DNA of 64,000 nt from Mangifera indica (GCF_011075055.1 NC_058149.1:12716449-12780448); one strand, 5' to 3'. Positions 39,208 through 51,193 are shown, counted from the stretch's first letter. Numbers and translations are program-made. The notes: generated by a model not told the origin, from the letters alone.

Positions 39208-40781
39208 GGTGTCGATTCAAACCTTTATCCCAGTGTGAAACAATAAAATAAAGAAAATCAACGAGATTTATAGTTAGAAAGGAAACGAGATTTGGGCGTT
39301 TAGGGTTATACTTTTCTTCTAATTTGACGAAATTTAATTCCAGTTTTCAAAGGGTTAGTTGGGAAATGAAGATCTAACTGATGAGTCAAAGAAAGGCCAC
39401 AAGACTCTCTCTTAGTTATAAATAATTAGGTTTCTCTCTTGGTGTGTGCTTACGCGTTCAAAGGATGAGACCTGAGCGTGGCCTCTTGTGACTTCCATGC
39501 AACTTCCTTCTCCTCCCTGACACAGAAGCTTCCAGGGCGGTTACATACACTTATGCTACGTGGTTCCGACGTCGTTTAATCTCCTAAAAGGTTGTGCCCG
39601 TTTTGGTAAGCGCATAATTATATATTTTCACTATATTTAGAATAATAACAGATCAATATAATTAATTAAAAATCAAAATTAAAAAGGGTTTTATATGTTA
39701 ACGCTAATTTTTAGAGATTATACCTATAAAACTATATCTCAAAATTTAATACTAAAATTTTCTTACCCTATTTTTGTATAAATCATAATCCTCCATAAAA
39801 AAACAATATCATAAACAGAATAATCATTATTTAAAATGTTTTATTAAGCATTTTTAAAACAAAATCGATTATCGAATCGGTGCTTTTACTGATTTACAGT
39901 TTGATCAACTTAATTGAACAATCAATCAATTCAATCTATTATCAAATTATTATATTTTTTGAATAATATCAAATATTTATTATATTTTTTAAACATAAAA
40001 TATATAAAACATAATTTTAAATATGTTAATTAAAGAATTGATACTCTATTACATAAATTAAAAAATCAATTACAAATTATTAGTTTTAAATAGTTTTTTC
40101 AGTTTAACAAATTTATCCAATTTGATTGAATTTCAAATAAGTTAATATTTATATATAGATTAGATCAGATTGTAAAACTGAAACAGATTGTAATCTAATT
40201 CATGATTCAATTGATCGAACTGAGTAATCTGATTTAGTTTTAAAAATATTATATTTTATATCCAATTTTCTCTTTTTATTTTATTTAAATTAAATTATCT
40301 TTTTAAAATTAAACTACTCATATCCAATAAATAAAACGCTAAATCCAATTATTAATTTTACAACTATTACCGAATAATTAAAAAATCTGACCTTAATTTG
40401 ATACTTACAACAAATCTCAATCTCAAGCTCTTTCAAAACATTTTCGTAATTTCAAGTTTAACCATCTCAGCTATCCTTTGGCAGCTCCCCGTTATTCTGC
40501 ATTTGCGATCATTGGATTTTGCGTCAGCAGTGCTCATAAAACTAGTTCAAAGGGCTTTTGTCAGCACTGAAGTTGTAAGAAGGACGTAACTGAAGTTAAG
40601 TTACTTCATTGACCCTCTTAAGTCAAGGAGTTCGATATCTTTGTCTATTTCAGTAATTTCATCTCTCAGCGAGTTAGGGTTTGAGGAAACCACTATAAAT
40701 AAATTTACTCAGTGGCTGCTGAAAATCATCTTATGCCTGCTCTGTCTATACTCTGGGTTTCAATGGCTACCACGCCGTCAA
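39208..40781. other. Upstream region of ferrochelatase and AT-rich intergenic DNA
   Basis: Ferrochelatase leader/promoter to about 39620, with the telo-box at 39299. Then very AT-rich sequence with GATTCAATTGATCGAACTGA-like words at about 39850-40240 that look like an old dispersed repeat. A TATA box, CTATAAATAAAT, lies at about 40692-40703 ahead of the doubtful small gene. Confidence 0.5.
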
Positions 40782-41134
40782 ATGGTTCTACAGAGCAGTT
40801 TATGTTTTAGTTTCGACTCCATTCATAATGGAGCCTGGAGGGAATGTGAATCTTTCTTGAAGAACAACTTTGGTAATCAAATTTATTCGTCTTCTTTTGC
40901 GTTATTTCCTTCTGGGCATCGATTGTTGCAGGGTGTTTTGCTCAGGTAACTGGGAAAGTTTCTTGTGTCTATTTTCTGGGTTTGCAAAATCTGGATTTAC
41001 GAAAATTATTCATAACATTGAACAGATATGTAATTGAATGTGGCTCCACATCTGAGTCAGCAGCAGGAGCCTTACCCATGGCTACCCGTCTGCCGCTTGG
41101 AGCCCATATAAATTTGCCAGAAGAAGATCCATGA
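40782..41134 (+). CDS. Doubtful small two-exon gene
   Basis: A CTATAAATAAAT promoter-like element at about 40692 is followed by a frame starting MVLQSSLCFSFDSIHNGAWR. It passes through a good donor (CTCAG|GTAACT, exon end 40945) and acceptor (GAACAG, exon start 41026) without losing frame, and ends GAHINLPEEDP at 41132-41134: 90 aa in all. Frame continuity over a canonical intron is the only support, and I recognise no family. An earlier ATG (40733) opens a different 25-codon frame, so this could be a non-coding transcript or a decayed gene. Confidence 0.3.
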
Positions 41135-42689
41135 AACTCATTGTTGTTTCATGATACAATTACCTGGTTACAATTTTTCTATTTTCCCTTCTTAAAAACC
41201 CTGAATGGGTAATGGCACTCAGTCAGACACGGGTATTTGTTTATCATTCTAAAACAAACAACCTTTTGCATGGTGCCTAAAGTCTGCTACTAACACGATT
41301 GGAGGGAGCCTCTTGCACATGGTTTCCTTCAAATTTAAAGGAGCTAAATTTCTTACTCATGGGAAACATTTCAGCATTGGAAAATAGAACAAATTGTATA
41401 AAAATGAAAATTTTATTTGTTTTCCCTCTTCTGCAGATTGGGCTGCTTGTCTGTACTGCCTTGGTAAGTGTGCTATCCAAGAACTACTCGGAAGGGCAAT
41501 CCAAACCAAGACACATTGATTTTCAAAACAAAATTGCCAGAGGCTAAGACTTTGTTTATGAAATCCAATTTCTATAGAAATGGATTGATTAAGGATTGGA
41601 TATTCATTAGAGTTTAACTTCCATGAATGCACTTTTCCAGAGAATTAAACTTTCCTGAAACCAAAGTATAATATATTAACAAATATTAAACATCCATTAC
41701 AAATCATTTCTAGTATTTGAGTGGGTTAATTTGTAATACAAAGCGTCAGTTTGCGGCAAAAGATATTTGACATTTGACATTTTTTTATAACTGAAAACTT
41801 GATGTAGGACTAGAATCAATAGTGGCTTTGGATGTGATGACGGTGGTAACTTGATACTGCTTGAACCATGCTACACTAGGATGACAGGACAAGGACCAGA
41901 AAAGATCATAACTTAATATTTCGAATGTGAAGCTTGAATGGAGAATCCAAATCGAATGAATATTTAAACCCCCTACGAGCATTAGAATGTTTCAAACTCT
42001 ATCATAACTCAATGAATGTTCCTAAATCGAAAATAAGAGACAAAACAATCTCACAACAGGCAATGACTAGCACCGCATTCCTACACATTATTCATTACCA
42101 TAAACCCATATCAGCAAAATCGTGGGTTCAGTACCTGTATGGATAGGAATCTATCTGGTCCGTTTTGGTTCCGGGTACCCAACCCACATTAAGAAGATTT
42201 CTATAGCAACTGTGAGCCAAGATCATTGATGAAACATAGGTTGAAAGTGAAGTAGAAAGCTAGTGAAATAAATATATCTCTTCATATGTATGTGGTTTAC
42301 TCCACAGCCACAGCAGATTTTCTAACCCAATGCTGTTAAAAAATTGTAAGGGCTCATTTGAAATACAACCTGCTGCATAATGGGGTGGGTTTGTTTCTAC
42401 TTGAATCTCAAAGTGACACTTGAGTATATAATATATTGACTGAATACCTGCCCTGCAAACATTTACTGAAGTACTGCAATACATAAAACCTAGAAAATCG
42501 ATAAGTAGGATACTAAAGTCTGTCTGCATACATAATGGGAACTTGGCCTCTAAACATTCTTAAAGCCTACTTGGTTCCCTGAAACAGCTCTCTTTTTGTA
42601 GAATACCTGAGCTTACAGCAGAATTTGTTCGGTTATGTATATTACCATGAAAGTTTCAACCTGTATGCATCCCTTATATATATTTAAAC

Positions 42690-42890
42690 AGCCAACAGAA
42701 GTATATTAAATTAATGAGTGCAACACACTCAAGAACAACATACAATCAGTCAAAGAAAATATATCACATTAATGTAAGGGCAATACACTTGTGTACAACA
42801 GACAAATTGCCAATGAAAGTGTACAACAAACAATCAGTCAATAAATGTATATCATATAAAGGTGACTGTAATACACTTGTGTACAACAAC
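42690..42890. repeat. Degenerate tandem repeat, about 2.5 units of 85-95 bp
   Basis: AATACACTTGTGTACAACA appears at about 42781 and 42870. ACAATCAGTCAA appears at about 42743 and 42830, and a diverged CAACACACTCAAGAACAACA at about 42721. TATATCA(C/T)AT words recur at the matching offsets. Confidence 0.65.
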
Positions 42891-42897
42891 TGCACAT

Positions 42898-43170
42898 AAG
42901 GTTAGCAAAACTATGTCAATCTTTAAAATGTTGAAGAATTTCAAAAAAGGAAAAAGAAACTGGGTTGGGTAGCAGATTAGGTACCCAAACTCTGATTTGG
43001 ATCCAGGTCCCAGGTCAGTTCCGGATTCTTGAGGGTAGAACCAAAACTGGCCGGTTTTACAAAAATTGGGACCGGAGCCTATAGGGTAAGGCTGGTTCAT
43101 TGTCAAAACCAGAACCGCAAGCCAGGTACCAGACGTCTCTGGTTCCTACCAGGTATTTTGCTCACCCCTA
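42898..43170. mobile_element. Non-autonomous DNA element with AGGGGTGAGCAAAA-like termini
   Basis: The right end reads TTTTGCTCACCCCTA. The left end reads AAGGTTAGCAAAA, a decayed inverted copy. The interior is rich in GGTTCC, GGTACC and CCGGTT words, as in the element at 7152-7350, to which it is probably related. Confidence 0.5.
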
Positions 43171-43674
43171 GCAAAAACTGCAATACTATCCCCCATGATC
43201 AACTTAATAGTATAGCACACTCAACACAAAGTAAATTGGTGCATCCTGAAAATCAAAGAACTATACTGATTGTGAATTAACAAGGAAAAGCCAACTAACC
43301 TACTTAAAGATCCGTCTAATTAATAAAGATCCATCTAATCACAACCTCCTGCATGTAAAGATCTCACTTAAGAACAAGTTCGATTTTTCATGCGATGAGA
43401 ATTCTTAAGACTTTAGCATTACACTTGATTTCTAAGTCTAATAATTTACCATAACTTACAGATTTATTCACAACTAAATGCACCAAAAACCTCTTCAACA
43501 CTTTTAAAAAATACATATTCTATGTCTAATAACTTCATTATGAAAATAAGGGAAATTAACACTGATAAGTCACACTGGATTCATAGTCTACATTTAACAA
43601 ACGAAGCCTTAATCAAAAATTGCAAAAGAGAACAACAAAAATCCAAACGAGGACATCCCCATCTGCAAGTACCA

Positions 43675-44103
43675 CTAAAAGCAACAAGAACAATCAAATG
43701 GACAAAGTGGAGTGTTTCCAGCATCAGAATTATTGATACCCAACTCCTCTTCAGAGTAGATAGTAAACCCATCTTCAGTTTTCCTCATAGGCCGGGAAGA
43801 AGTGTCCACAAAACCACCCTCTGCAACTCCTTTACTCTTGTTTTCTTTCTTCCTTTTCACCAATTTTGTTTCACCAGATTCATCTTTATTTGTCTTCCGG
43901 GATTTTTTACCTTCAGGTTTCTTCCTCTTTTTACCAGCAAAAATTTCATCAATCCCATTACTCAATTTTTTAGACTTCGAAGAAGCCTTTTCATCAATCT
44001 CATTACTCACTTTTTTTGACTTCGAAGAAGGGTTTTCATCTTCTATAGAAACAATTTCTTGCGATTTTTCAAGTACCTTGGCAGACTTAGATTTTTTAGG
44101 CAT
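43675..44103 (-). CDS. DUF1764 family protein
   Basis: 142-aa small basic protein of a eukaryote-wide family with no established function. The N-terminal two thirds are Lys/Ser/Glu-rich, low complexity and probably disordered, with the family motif EIDEIFAGKKRKKPE near the middle and another basic run, KLVKRKKENKSKG. The conserved C-terminal block reads GFVDTSSRPMRKTEDGFTIY, then EEELGINNSDAG, and ends CPFDCSCCF, with the terminal cysteine cluster intact. Intronless coding exon. The ATG at 44101-44103 lies just after a GGGTTTGCAG acceptor, so a leader intron (about 44121-44380, donor ATTCAG|GTAATT) is likely. A telo-box AAACCCTA lies at 44466-44473. Basic runs suggest a nuclear or nucleolar location (inference). 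Confidence 0.93.
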   Translation of the reverse strand: MPKKSKSAKVLEKSQEIVSIEDENPSSKSKKVSNEIDEKASSKSKKLSNGIDEIFAGKKRKKPEGKKSRKTNKDESGETKLVKRKKENKSKGVAEGGFVDTSSRPMRKTEDGFTIYSEEELGINNSDAGNTPLCPFDCSCCF

Positions 44104-45944
44104 TGAGCTTAGATTTAAGCTGCAAACCCATAAAAACATATGGAAATAATTAGATAAACCATTAAAACTGAATTTGATTGCTGACTAAACGTAATATAGA
44201 TAGAGGTAGGGAAATTTCTGCATCAAAGAAACAAAAAGGGTCATTGCAATGCTTAGAAACGAAACAATTCCAAATAAATTAGAGTTTATGATAAATTTTG
44301 CGATGACTAGAAGAAATTCAGAAATCAACTCCACATGAAACAGTAACCATAGCATTTTAAGTAGAAAAAAGAAATTACCTGAATGAATTTGTTATATTTG
44401 AATCACTGAAGCAGAAAATTTAAAAGGAGAAAGAAATCTGGGGAGAAGAGGGTAGCTTAAACCTTAAACCCTAGCATTACGGAAAAGGAGGCAGTCTTGT
44501 AATGTGGAAGTGGAAAAAGAGTAAGGAGATAGAATGGCTTACCGTGAGGGGGACATAGACAACATACATCACCGCGCTCGTGTTCTCGGCAATTTTAGGA
44601 ACAGTGAATTACATTATCCTAACCCAAGGTTTGCTCCAAAACCAAATTTTTACAGAGGTAGGGATGGCAATTCATGCCTCTAAATAGGATCTCTAGTCCG
44701 TCTTATCCCATTCATAGAGAATACTCTTATGTAAACGGGAACAGACACCGAAGAGAAATCCATACAATCGATAATGCAAATAATATATTATCGATCCGTT
44801 CTCTTCCAAGTCCATCCCCTCAATATATTTTTTTAAATCACAAAATATTAAATTATTTTTCAATGTTTTTTAATTATTATAAATATATTTTTATATCTAT
44901 TTCCATAGGAGATGAAACAAAAAAAAAATTCCCATAAAATAGAGATTTTTCATGATTCTCATATGAATCATCTTATGATAATTGCTTGTTTAACTTCTCG
45001 AGATGAAGTTATAGAAAAATTTAAGACTAATACAATTGAAAGATGTGCAAATAAAAATTAGAAATTTAAATTGATTTTGATACATGCTAAGAAATAAAGA
45101 TCTTATAAATGAATCGATTTTAATGTTTGTAAACTTTTGGTTTCTGAATTATATGAATTTGTATCGACAAAAAAATAATAAAAAGATATAAAACTTATAA
45201 TTACCTGTTAAATAGATTAATCGATTAATTTGATATTTGATTTGATATTAATTAAGATTTATAAAGTGAAATAAAGGATTTTAGATTTAAATCGAGTTTG
45301 TGATAACCCTTATTCAGTCTCAACTCAAATCAAATCCACCGTCAATAACATCTTTAAAAAAAATGTATAAAATGATATTAAAATAAATTAATTACAAGGA
45401 TTCTCCTCTCATTGTATAAGTAAAATTTTGATTTTGTAGCTAGTAAATTATAGTTTCCGTATATACCATATAATATCTCTCGAGTGAGCTTGAATTGTTT
45501 ACCCAACCACTTTTTTTAGTCATGTTACCAATTACTATGTCTACTACTATATTCTAAAGTTTGATATTTCAATATAAATTTGAAATAGCATGTTACATTA
45601 TTTAATTATTTATTTACACCAAGAGTTTGAATTCATTCAAGTTTTATACTACAAAATTGTAAAAACAGAGACGTTGACTGCATTTGGTACATTGAGTTCT
45701 CAGATCAAATGAAGCCAAGGATATTCTTAAAATCAAACACCAACATGCAAAATCCCTCTGCCCAGCGGAAAGTAATATGAACTATAAAGCTAAAGCATTA
45801 ACCAATTTATTAGTATACACCAAAAAGGCCAAAACATCAACATTTGACCACACCATTCAAGAACTTTTCATCGCAATGTTTCGCTATTATAAAAATTTCT
45901 CCAATCTTCTTGTTATTAGAAAATATCAAAAGATTGTAAACTGT
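44104..45944. other. DUF1764 leader intron, promoter and AT-rich intergenic DNA
   Basis: A leader intron (about 44121-44380) and leader exon belong to the DUF1764 gene. Beyond 44600 the DNA is AT-rich, with GAGAAT/CCCCGTC-type repeat words near 44680-44940, and then the SHM3 3' UTR. No gene seen. Confidence 0.45.
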
Positions 45945-48561
45945 TTATACTCCAGGAATCGGAAACTGTGCTGTAAGAGCTTCAACTCTGCTACGAAGAT
46001 CCGACACCTTCTTCATCAAGGAGAAATCCGATGATGTTACGAATTTCATGAAATCTTGGAGCTTTGATCCTTTAACCAAATTTTTAGCTTCAAGGGTTAT
46101 TTGCACACCCTCATGAATAAAGTCAGCAACTGCTATGAATTCTTTCTCCGTAAATCCTCTGGTAGTCATTGCAGGTGATCCTATGCGAATGCCACCGGGG
46201 ACTAGGGCACTCTTATCACCTTTACAATTTACAATATCACGAGTTAGTACCATGACAGTGAAATAGAAGGAAAAACTTTTGGGACTTTATAACAGATAAA
46301 TGATTAGGACCAACAAAGCAAGGCATACGTGGCACTGAATTTTTGTTGAGGGTGATTGAAGCCATGTCAAGAATTTTCTCGGCCCGAGCCCCATCGATAC
46401 CCTGTTAACAACAAAGCAAATACTTTTTTACACTCAAATATTCAGTGGTTTGAAATACCATTTGCAAATATGTTCCTTCACAAAAAATCTTATCAATAAC
46501 CCATAAAACTCACCATTGGCCTCAGATCTACAAGAACCAGGTGATTGTCACTTCCGCCTGAAACCAACTTGTAGCCTAATTCAATCAATCGGCTTGCAAG
46601 AGCTCTGCAATTAGAGACCACCTGCATGACAGAGTAACTAAATTCAGTCCCCTTAGTTATGAAACTCTGGAAAATATCTTAAACAAGGAAGTATAATAAC
46701 CTTTTCCTGGTAAGCTTTGAACTGAGGAGACTGTGCATGCTTCAAGCAAACTGCAAGGCCCCCAATTGTATGGTTATGAGGGCCACCCTGTACATATAAG
46801 TGTTAATTATGGCCCACAAGAGTATTATAATTAAAGAAGATAGAAGCAAATTCCAATGGAGACCAAAAACAAACTCTTATTCAGACAAAGGATAAGAAAG
46901 CAATCAAGAAAAGTCCAACTAACCTGTAAACCTGGAAAAACAGCATTATTGATGGCAGACTCTAGATCCACTCCAAGAATGGGATCCTTTCTAAAGAAAA
47001 TCATACCACCTCTTGGACCTCTCAGGGACTGGATGAAGTATAGAAATTAGCATGTCATTTATAGTAAAAAGAAAAATCTGAAACATTGTACAGAAAAATA
47101 AATTCAGAAATAGTTAGAATGAGAAAACTATTTCAAACCTAACCTTGTGTGTTGTTGTTGTCACAATATCACAATACTCAAAGGGGTCAGCGACAACAGA
47201 AGCAGCAACAAGCCCACTTATATGAGCCATATCCATCATAAGAAAAGCTCCAACTGCATCAGCAATCTTCTAATGCATATGGATGTCAATTGGTTAGCCA
47301 CTTATAAATACGCTAACACAGGACAGAAACTTTTTGTGTCATTATCTAACCAATATTAATGCAGAACTGGCAATAAATCATTACCTCCCTCATGCGAGGA
47401 TAATCAAAATCTCGAGGATATGCACTAGCACCAGCAATAATTAGTTTTGGTCGAAAGAGAATAGCCGTTTTCTCAAGCATATCATAATCAACAAGTCCTG
47501 TTAGAAATTCAACAAAAATGAATCCACCACTGAGCCAAATTGTCAATCATTATAACCTTGGCAACTTTGAGAAGCATCACCTGTGGACTCATCAAGTCGA
47601 TAAGGCATAGATTCAAAATAAATTGAAGTGCCAGAAACCCGCCTTTTAGGAGTCATGAACCCATGAGACAAATGTCCACCATGAGGTAAGTCCAAACCCT
47701 AAAAAGTCACAACAATACATGATGGATATATCATTTCTAGTAGACCAACGATTACAATTAGAAATTGAATAAAAAAATTATATAAAACAACTAACCATTA
47801 TTCGATCATGTGGCTTTAGAATTGCAGTGTAAACCTCAAAATTCGCAGGAGAACCTGACAATGGCTGAACATTAACACCCCACTTCTTTTCATCCAAATG
47901 AAATGCTGCCAAAGCCCTTTTCTGACAAAGGGTTTCAAGCTCATCGATGTGCTCATTACCACCATAATATCTGCAGTACATAAAAGGATTTTTTTTCATG
48001 CAAGATAGATAAAAAAATAACACAAATAAACTTGTCTACACATTTCCTTACTATTGAAAAAGGTTTACCTTTTACCAGGCAACCCTTCAGAATATTTGTT
48101 TGTCAGGCATGAACCAACTGCTTCCATCACTGCCCGGGATGTAAAATTCTCTGAAGCAATAAGTTCAAGGCTCTTGAACTGCCTCTCTTTCTCTTTATTG
48201 ATAATTTCACGCACCTCAGGATCTGCTTCACTAAGCTCATAGTCTACAAAGCTACTTCCATTACCTGACATCAGACTTTATAATTCAAGAAGCAGCCAGG
48301 TTTGAAATAAAATTTCTCAAACCAAAGAGCAAAACTACAATTACCTCCAATTTCAGGTACAGGAACAGATACAGAAGATGATCGCTTCCCAGTAACCAAA
48401 CTTCCTTCAATGTAGGAGGATCTACATGGCTTCATGTATTTTAATTTAATCTGATTTGGGAATCTGCTCATACCAGACCCTTGTGAAGGAAATGGCAAAG
48501 TCTTGGCCCAAATGAGCTGTTGCAAAGAACCATTCAAAGCAGCACCACTATACGCCTGCAT
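45945..48561 (-). CDS. SHM3: Serine hydroxymethyltransferase, chloroplast (SHM3)
   Basis: 529-aa PLP enzyme that interconverts serine and glycine while producing 5,10-methylene-tetrahydrofolate in plastids. Eleven exons read leftward: 48561-48345, 48264-48069, 47970-47796, 47698-47581, 47497-47385, 47266-47144, 47028-46924, 46787-46701, 46621-46514, 46401-46329, 46219-45945. The N-terminus (about 70 aa, [16 protein letters not shown]) resembles the Arabidopsis SHM3 transit peptide, and total length equals that of SHM3 as I remember it. Landmarks: [68 protein letters not shown] lysine K314 in [27 protein letters not shown], and [19 protein letters not shown]. The spliced exon 10/11 junction gives PRDKSAL where relatives have PGDKSAL. 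Exon 6 has tandem acceptors TAGAAG; the distal one fits family length. Confidence 0.96.
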
Positions 48562-48593
48562 TTTGGTTTTTACTGAAGCCGCACAAGTATCCT

Positions 48594-49868
48594 ACACATT
48601 TCAAAAAAATAACTGAGGACTAAACAAACAAATTGTACTGAATATATAAAATTACGTAAATAATGGTAATCATAGCGAGCATTCCTTTATGCTCCATTGG
48701 GGGAACTGAAAATAGCTATTGACTGAATCACCGGTTAGGGTATACCCCCAGCCCAATATTCCTTCATACCCAAATAAAAAATAATTGATAATTTATAGAG
48801 AACAAAAAAATACTACAGGCAATTAAAAGAAACTTCAAACTGAATGATAGTATTACTTCTGATAATATAAGCTGCCGATTGAAAAAAAGCAGAATTCTGT
48901 AAGCAAATTAGGCTCAAACAAAGTTCCAAACAGCAGAGAGCAATAATAATAGTTTGTGAATTTGATTATGCTTATGTTGTCAGTGAATTTGATGTTGGAA
49001 CTCAAAAGAGAGGGACTTGCACATAGAAGCTGGGTTTGTATCATAGCTTCAGCAGCAAGAAAGTGAATGCAGGTAATGGCTGTTAATGCCAGCATTTCAA
49101 TTGCTATAATAATGTCTCTTGAAGGCACAGACATGGCTATCACCAGAAAGAAAAATAAAATAAAATACCATGAGCATTTATTCTAATATAATATTTATTG
49201 GTAATTTTAGTTACAGAATCACCTTCATGAACAGATTATTAATATCATATTAGAATTCTAAAGTATTAAACATGTTTGTTCAAAATGGTAAAATCAATAT
49301 ATATAAACATTTCGTGTTAAAAATCAAGATTGAAACGGCTAAAACGAAAAAGATCAGCAGACAATTGACAGAGGTTATTGTATTGTGATAAACGCAAAAA
49401 CTCTTGCCCGCTGGCGCTATGTGGTGGTTCAGGATGGTAGACGGCTTTCAACGAGGCGGTTGGGACGGTTAGCAGCGTCCTTAGTTACGCAGGCTTGGAG
49501 TGGGGGAGTCGACCAGCAGTTTTAAGGTGTCGTGTTAAATTTACGCTGTACACTGCTAGGTGACTAGCTGTGCAACTGAAGTTAAGTCCACTATTAAGTT
49601 TCAAAAGACAATTATATTTTAACAGTATATTAACGAATTTGTTCATGATGCAAATGAAATTCAAAACCACAAACAGTAACAAGAAACAAAAATAAAAAAT
49701 AAATGAAGCCATGAAGATGATAAAGAGATTATACAGGAAAACATTAGAGAAAATACTTTACCTCAAATAACAAGGTAGAAAGCGCCTTGAATTTTCTTGA
49801 GCTTTCGTCTCGGTGTCTCTGAGACTGAGAAAGTGATAATTTGGTATTGAAAATGGGCTAAAACCCTA
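48594..49868 (-). promoter_or_regulatory. SHM3 leader intron, leader exon and telo-box
   Basis: Read leftward, a leader exon (about 49762-49860) ends TTATTTGAG|GTAAAG. A leader intron of about 1.2 kb follows, ending at a TGTGTAG acceptor just before the coding exon (start about 48593). AAACCCTA at 49861-49868 sits near the expected transcription start. The short frames inside the intron are not genes. Confidence 0.55.
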
Positions 49869-50395
49869 GTTCCCCTCAAAATAGTGGATTGGCGCCGTGA
49901 GCGGCATCCATTGCCTTAAAAGAAAGAAAATCAAATGCCAGGTGGATATCATATCAAATTAAAAGGTAGTCCCCACACCTCAGTAAATGTCTTAAATGAA
50001 GAATGAAAATTTTGGGGTACGGTAGGGCGCACGGCTAGTCCCCTAATCATCCGCACACGTGTCAAATTATTGGATTTGGATCTTTTGCATTAGGGAGTGG
50101 CTGAATGCTTTACAGTGTTAATCAGAAGAAACTGGAGGGAAGATGAGATTGAGTACTACTTATCCCAAAAAATACAAAAGACAAGATTGAGAATTAAATG
50201 AAGGACCCATTTAAGAATTTTCTTCCAAAAAAAAAAAGATAAATGAATAAAATAGATCAAGGAAAGAATGGCCCATATATAAAGAGGGCGCAAATGCAGG
50301 GAATGATATGCTTAGAGTAGTTTATATTTCTTTGAATCTATTCTTATATTGACATGTTCAGTTCCACTGGTTTGAACTCTGACTCATTTAAAAAA

Positions 50396-50553
50396 TATTA
50401 ATATTATATATATTTATTTTAAATATATAAATAATTTTATATTTATATAAATTATTATATAATTAAATATTATTTTATTTTTAATTTAAAATTATTATTA
50501 TTATATAAATATATATTTATATATTTAAAATAAATACATATAATTTTATTATT
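50396..50553. repeat. MITE-like foldback element, copy G
   Basis: Left arm TTTATTTTAAATATATAAAT, right arm ATTTATATATTTAAAATAAA (exact inverted copy over 20 nt), central TATTATTTTATTTTTAATTT, the reverse complement of the family core. Outer ends carry AATATTATATATA and TACATATAATTTTATTATT. Second-best copy after the one at 54.5 kb. Confidence 0.75.
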
Positions 50554-50559
50554 AAAAAA

Positions 50560-50890
50560 ACTAAATTCAAATTTGATTTAAGTTTAAACTTACATTCAAA
50601 TTTAGCTTAAGTTCAAACTTACAAAAGTTTTAAACTCGTTTTAATATTGTAATGAAATAAAAATTAAGTAAAATAATATCGTTTTAATATATATTAATTA
50701 AATCAATATTATTTTAATTGATTTGCATCAAAATTTTCCACACTTATAAGATTGATGAACCAAACCTCTTGAACTTGAAAACATATAACTCTCTAGCGTG
50801 AGTTCAAACTCAAGTTTGTTTAGACTGAACTTGTTTTAGACGTATTCAAACTAAACTCATTTTTTAGTTTAAACAAATCAATTCGAATTT
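50560..50890. repeat. Diverged dispersed repeat (family 2)
   Basis: Contains TATCGTTTTAATATATATTA, ATCAATATTATTTTAATTGA and several GTTCAAACT/AACTCAAGTTTG words, matching the phrase order seen at 23.9 and 34.0 kb. Confidence 0.45.
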
Positions 50891-51193
50891 ACCCTAAATA
50901 CAGCATACAGAAAAACTGGCCGAACAAGCAAACACACGGGAATGAAATTAATCAATGTAGTAAGGGAATTTGCAAAATAAAAGCCATAGTTATAAGTATT
51001 TATCACACTCGCCCGGTCTGGTGTAGCATTACAACTACAACTTTTATGAGAAAACAAAAGCTTCTGTTACATAAACATTTGTCAAAGCAAGTGATGCCAC
51101 CAAGACATTTCGCAAGCAATTTTTTAAAACTTGTTTAGTATCGTCAGAACTGCAGATAATTAGTCCAAATCTTGCTGAGGAAACATGAATTCT

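Larger units (their letters stand above)
41135..43674. other. Intergenic region with tandem repeat and GGTTCC-rich element
   Basis: No supported gene. Contains the tandem repeat at 42690-42890 and a terminal-inverted-repeat element at 42898-43170. The remainder, including short frames at 41299-41547 and 42260-42529, shows no protein signal. Confidence 0.5.
49869..51193. other. Intergenic region with MITE and family-2 repeat
   Basis: SHM3 promoter, MITE-like copy G (50396-50553), a family-2 repeat (about 50560-50890) and the PITH gene 3' UTR. No gene seen. Confidence 0.55.

Noticed and set aside
46220..46253. Reading exon 11 of SHM3 upstream from [12 protein letters not shown]
   Set aside because: That extension is intron sequence; the catalytic domain continues from exon 10 across a GT-AG intron.
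48853..49143. 96-codon minus-strand frame between the SHM3 coding start and its leader exon
   Set aside because: Lies inside the leader intron and shows no family similarity.
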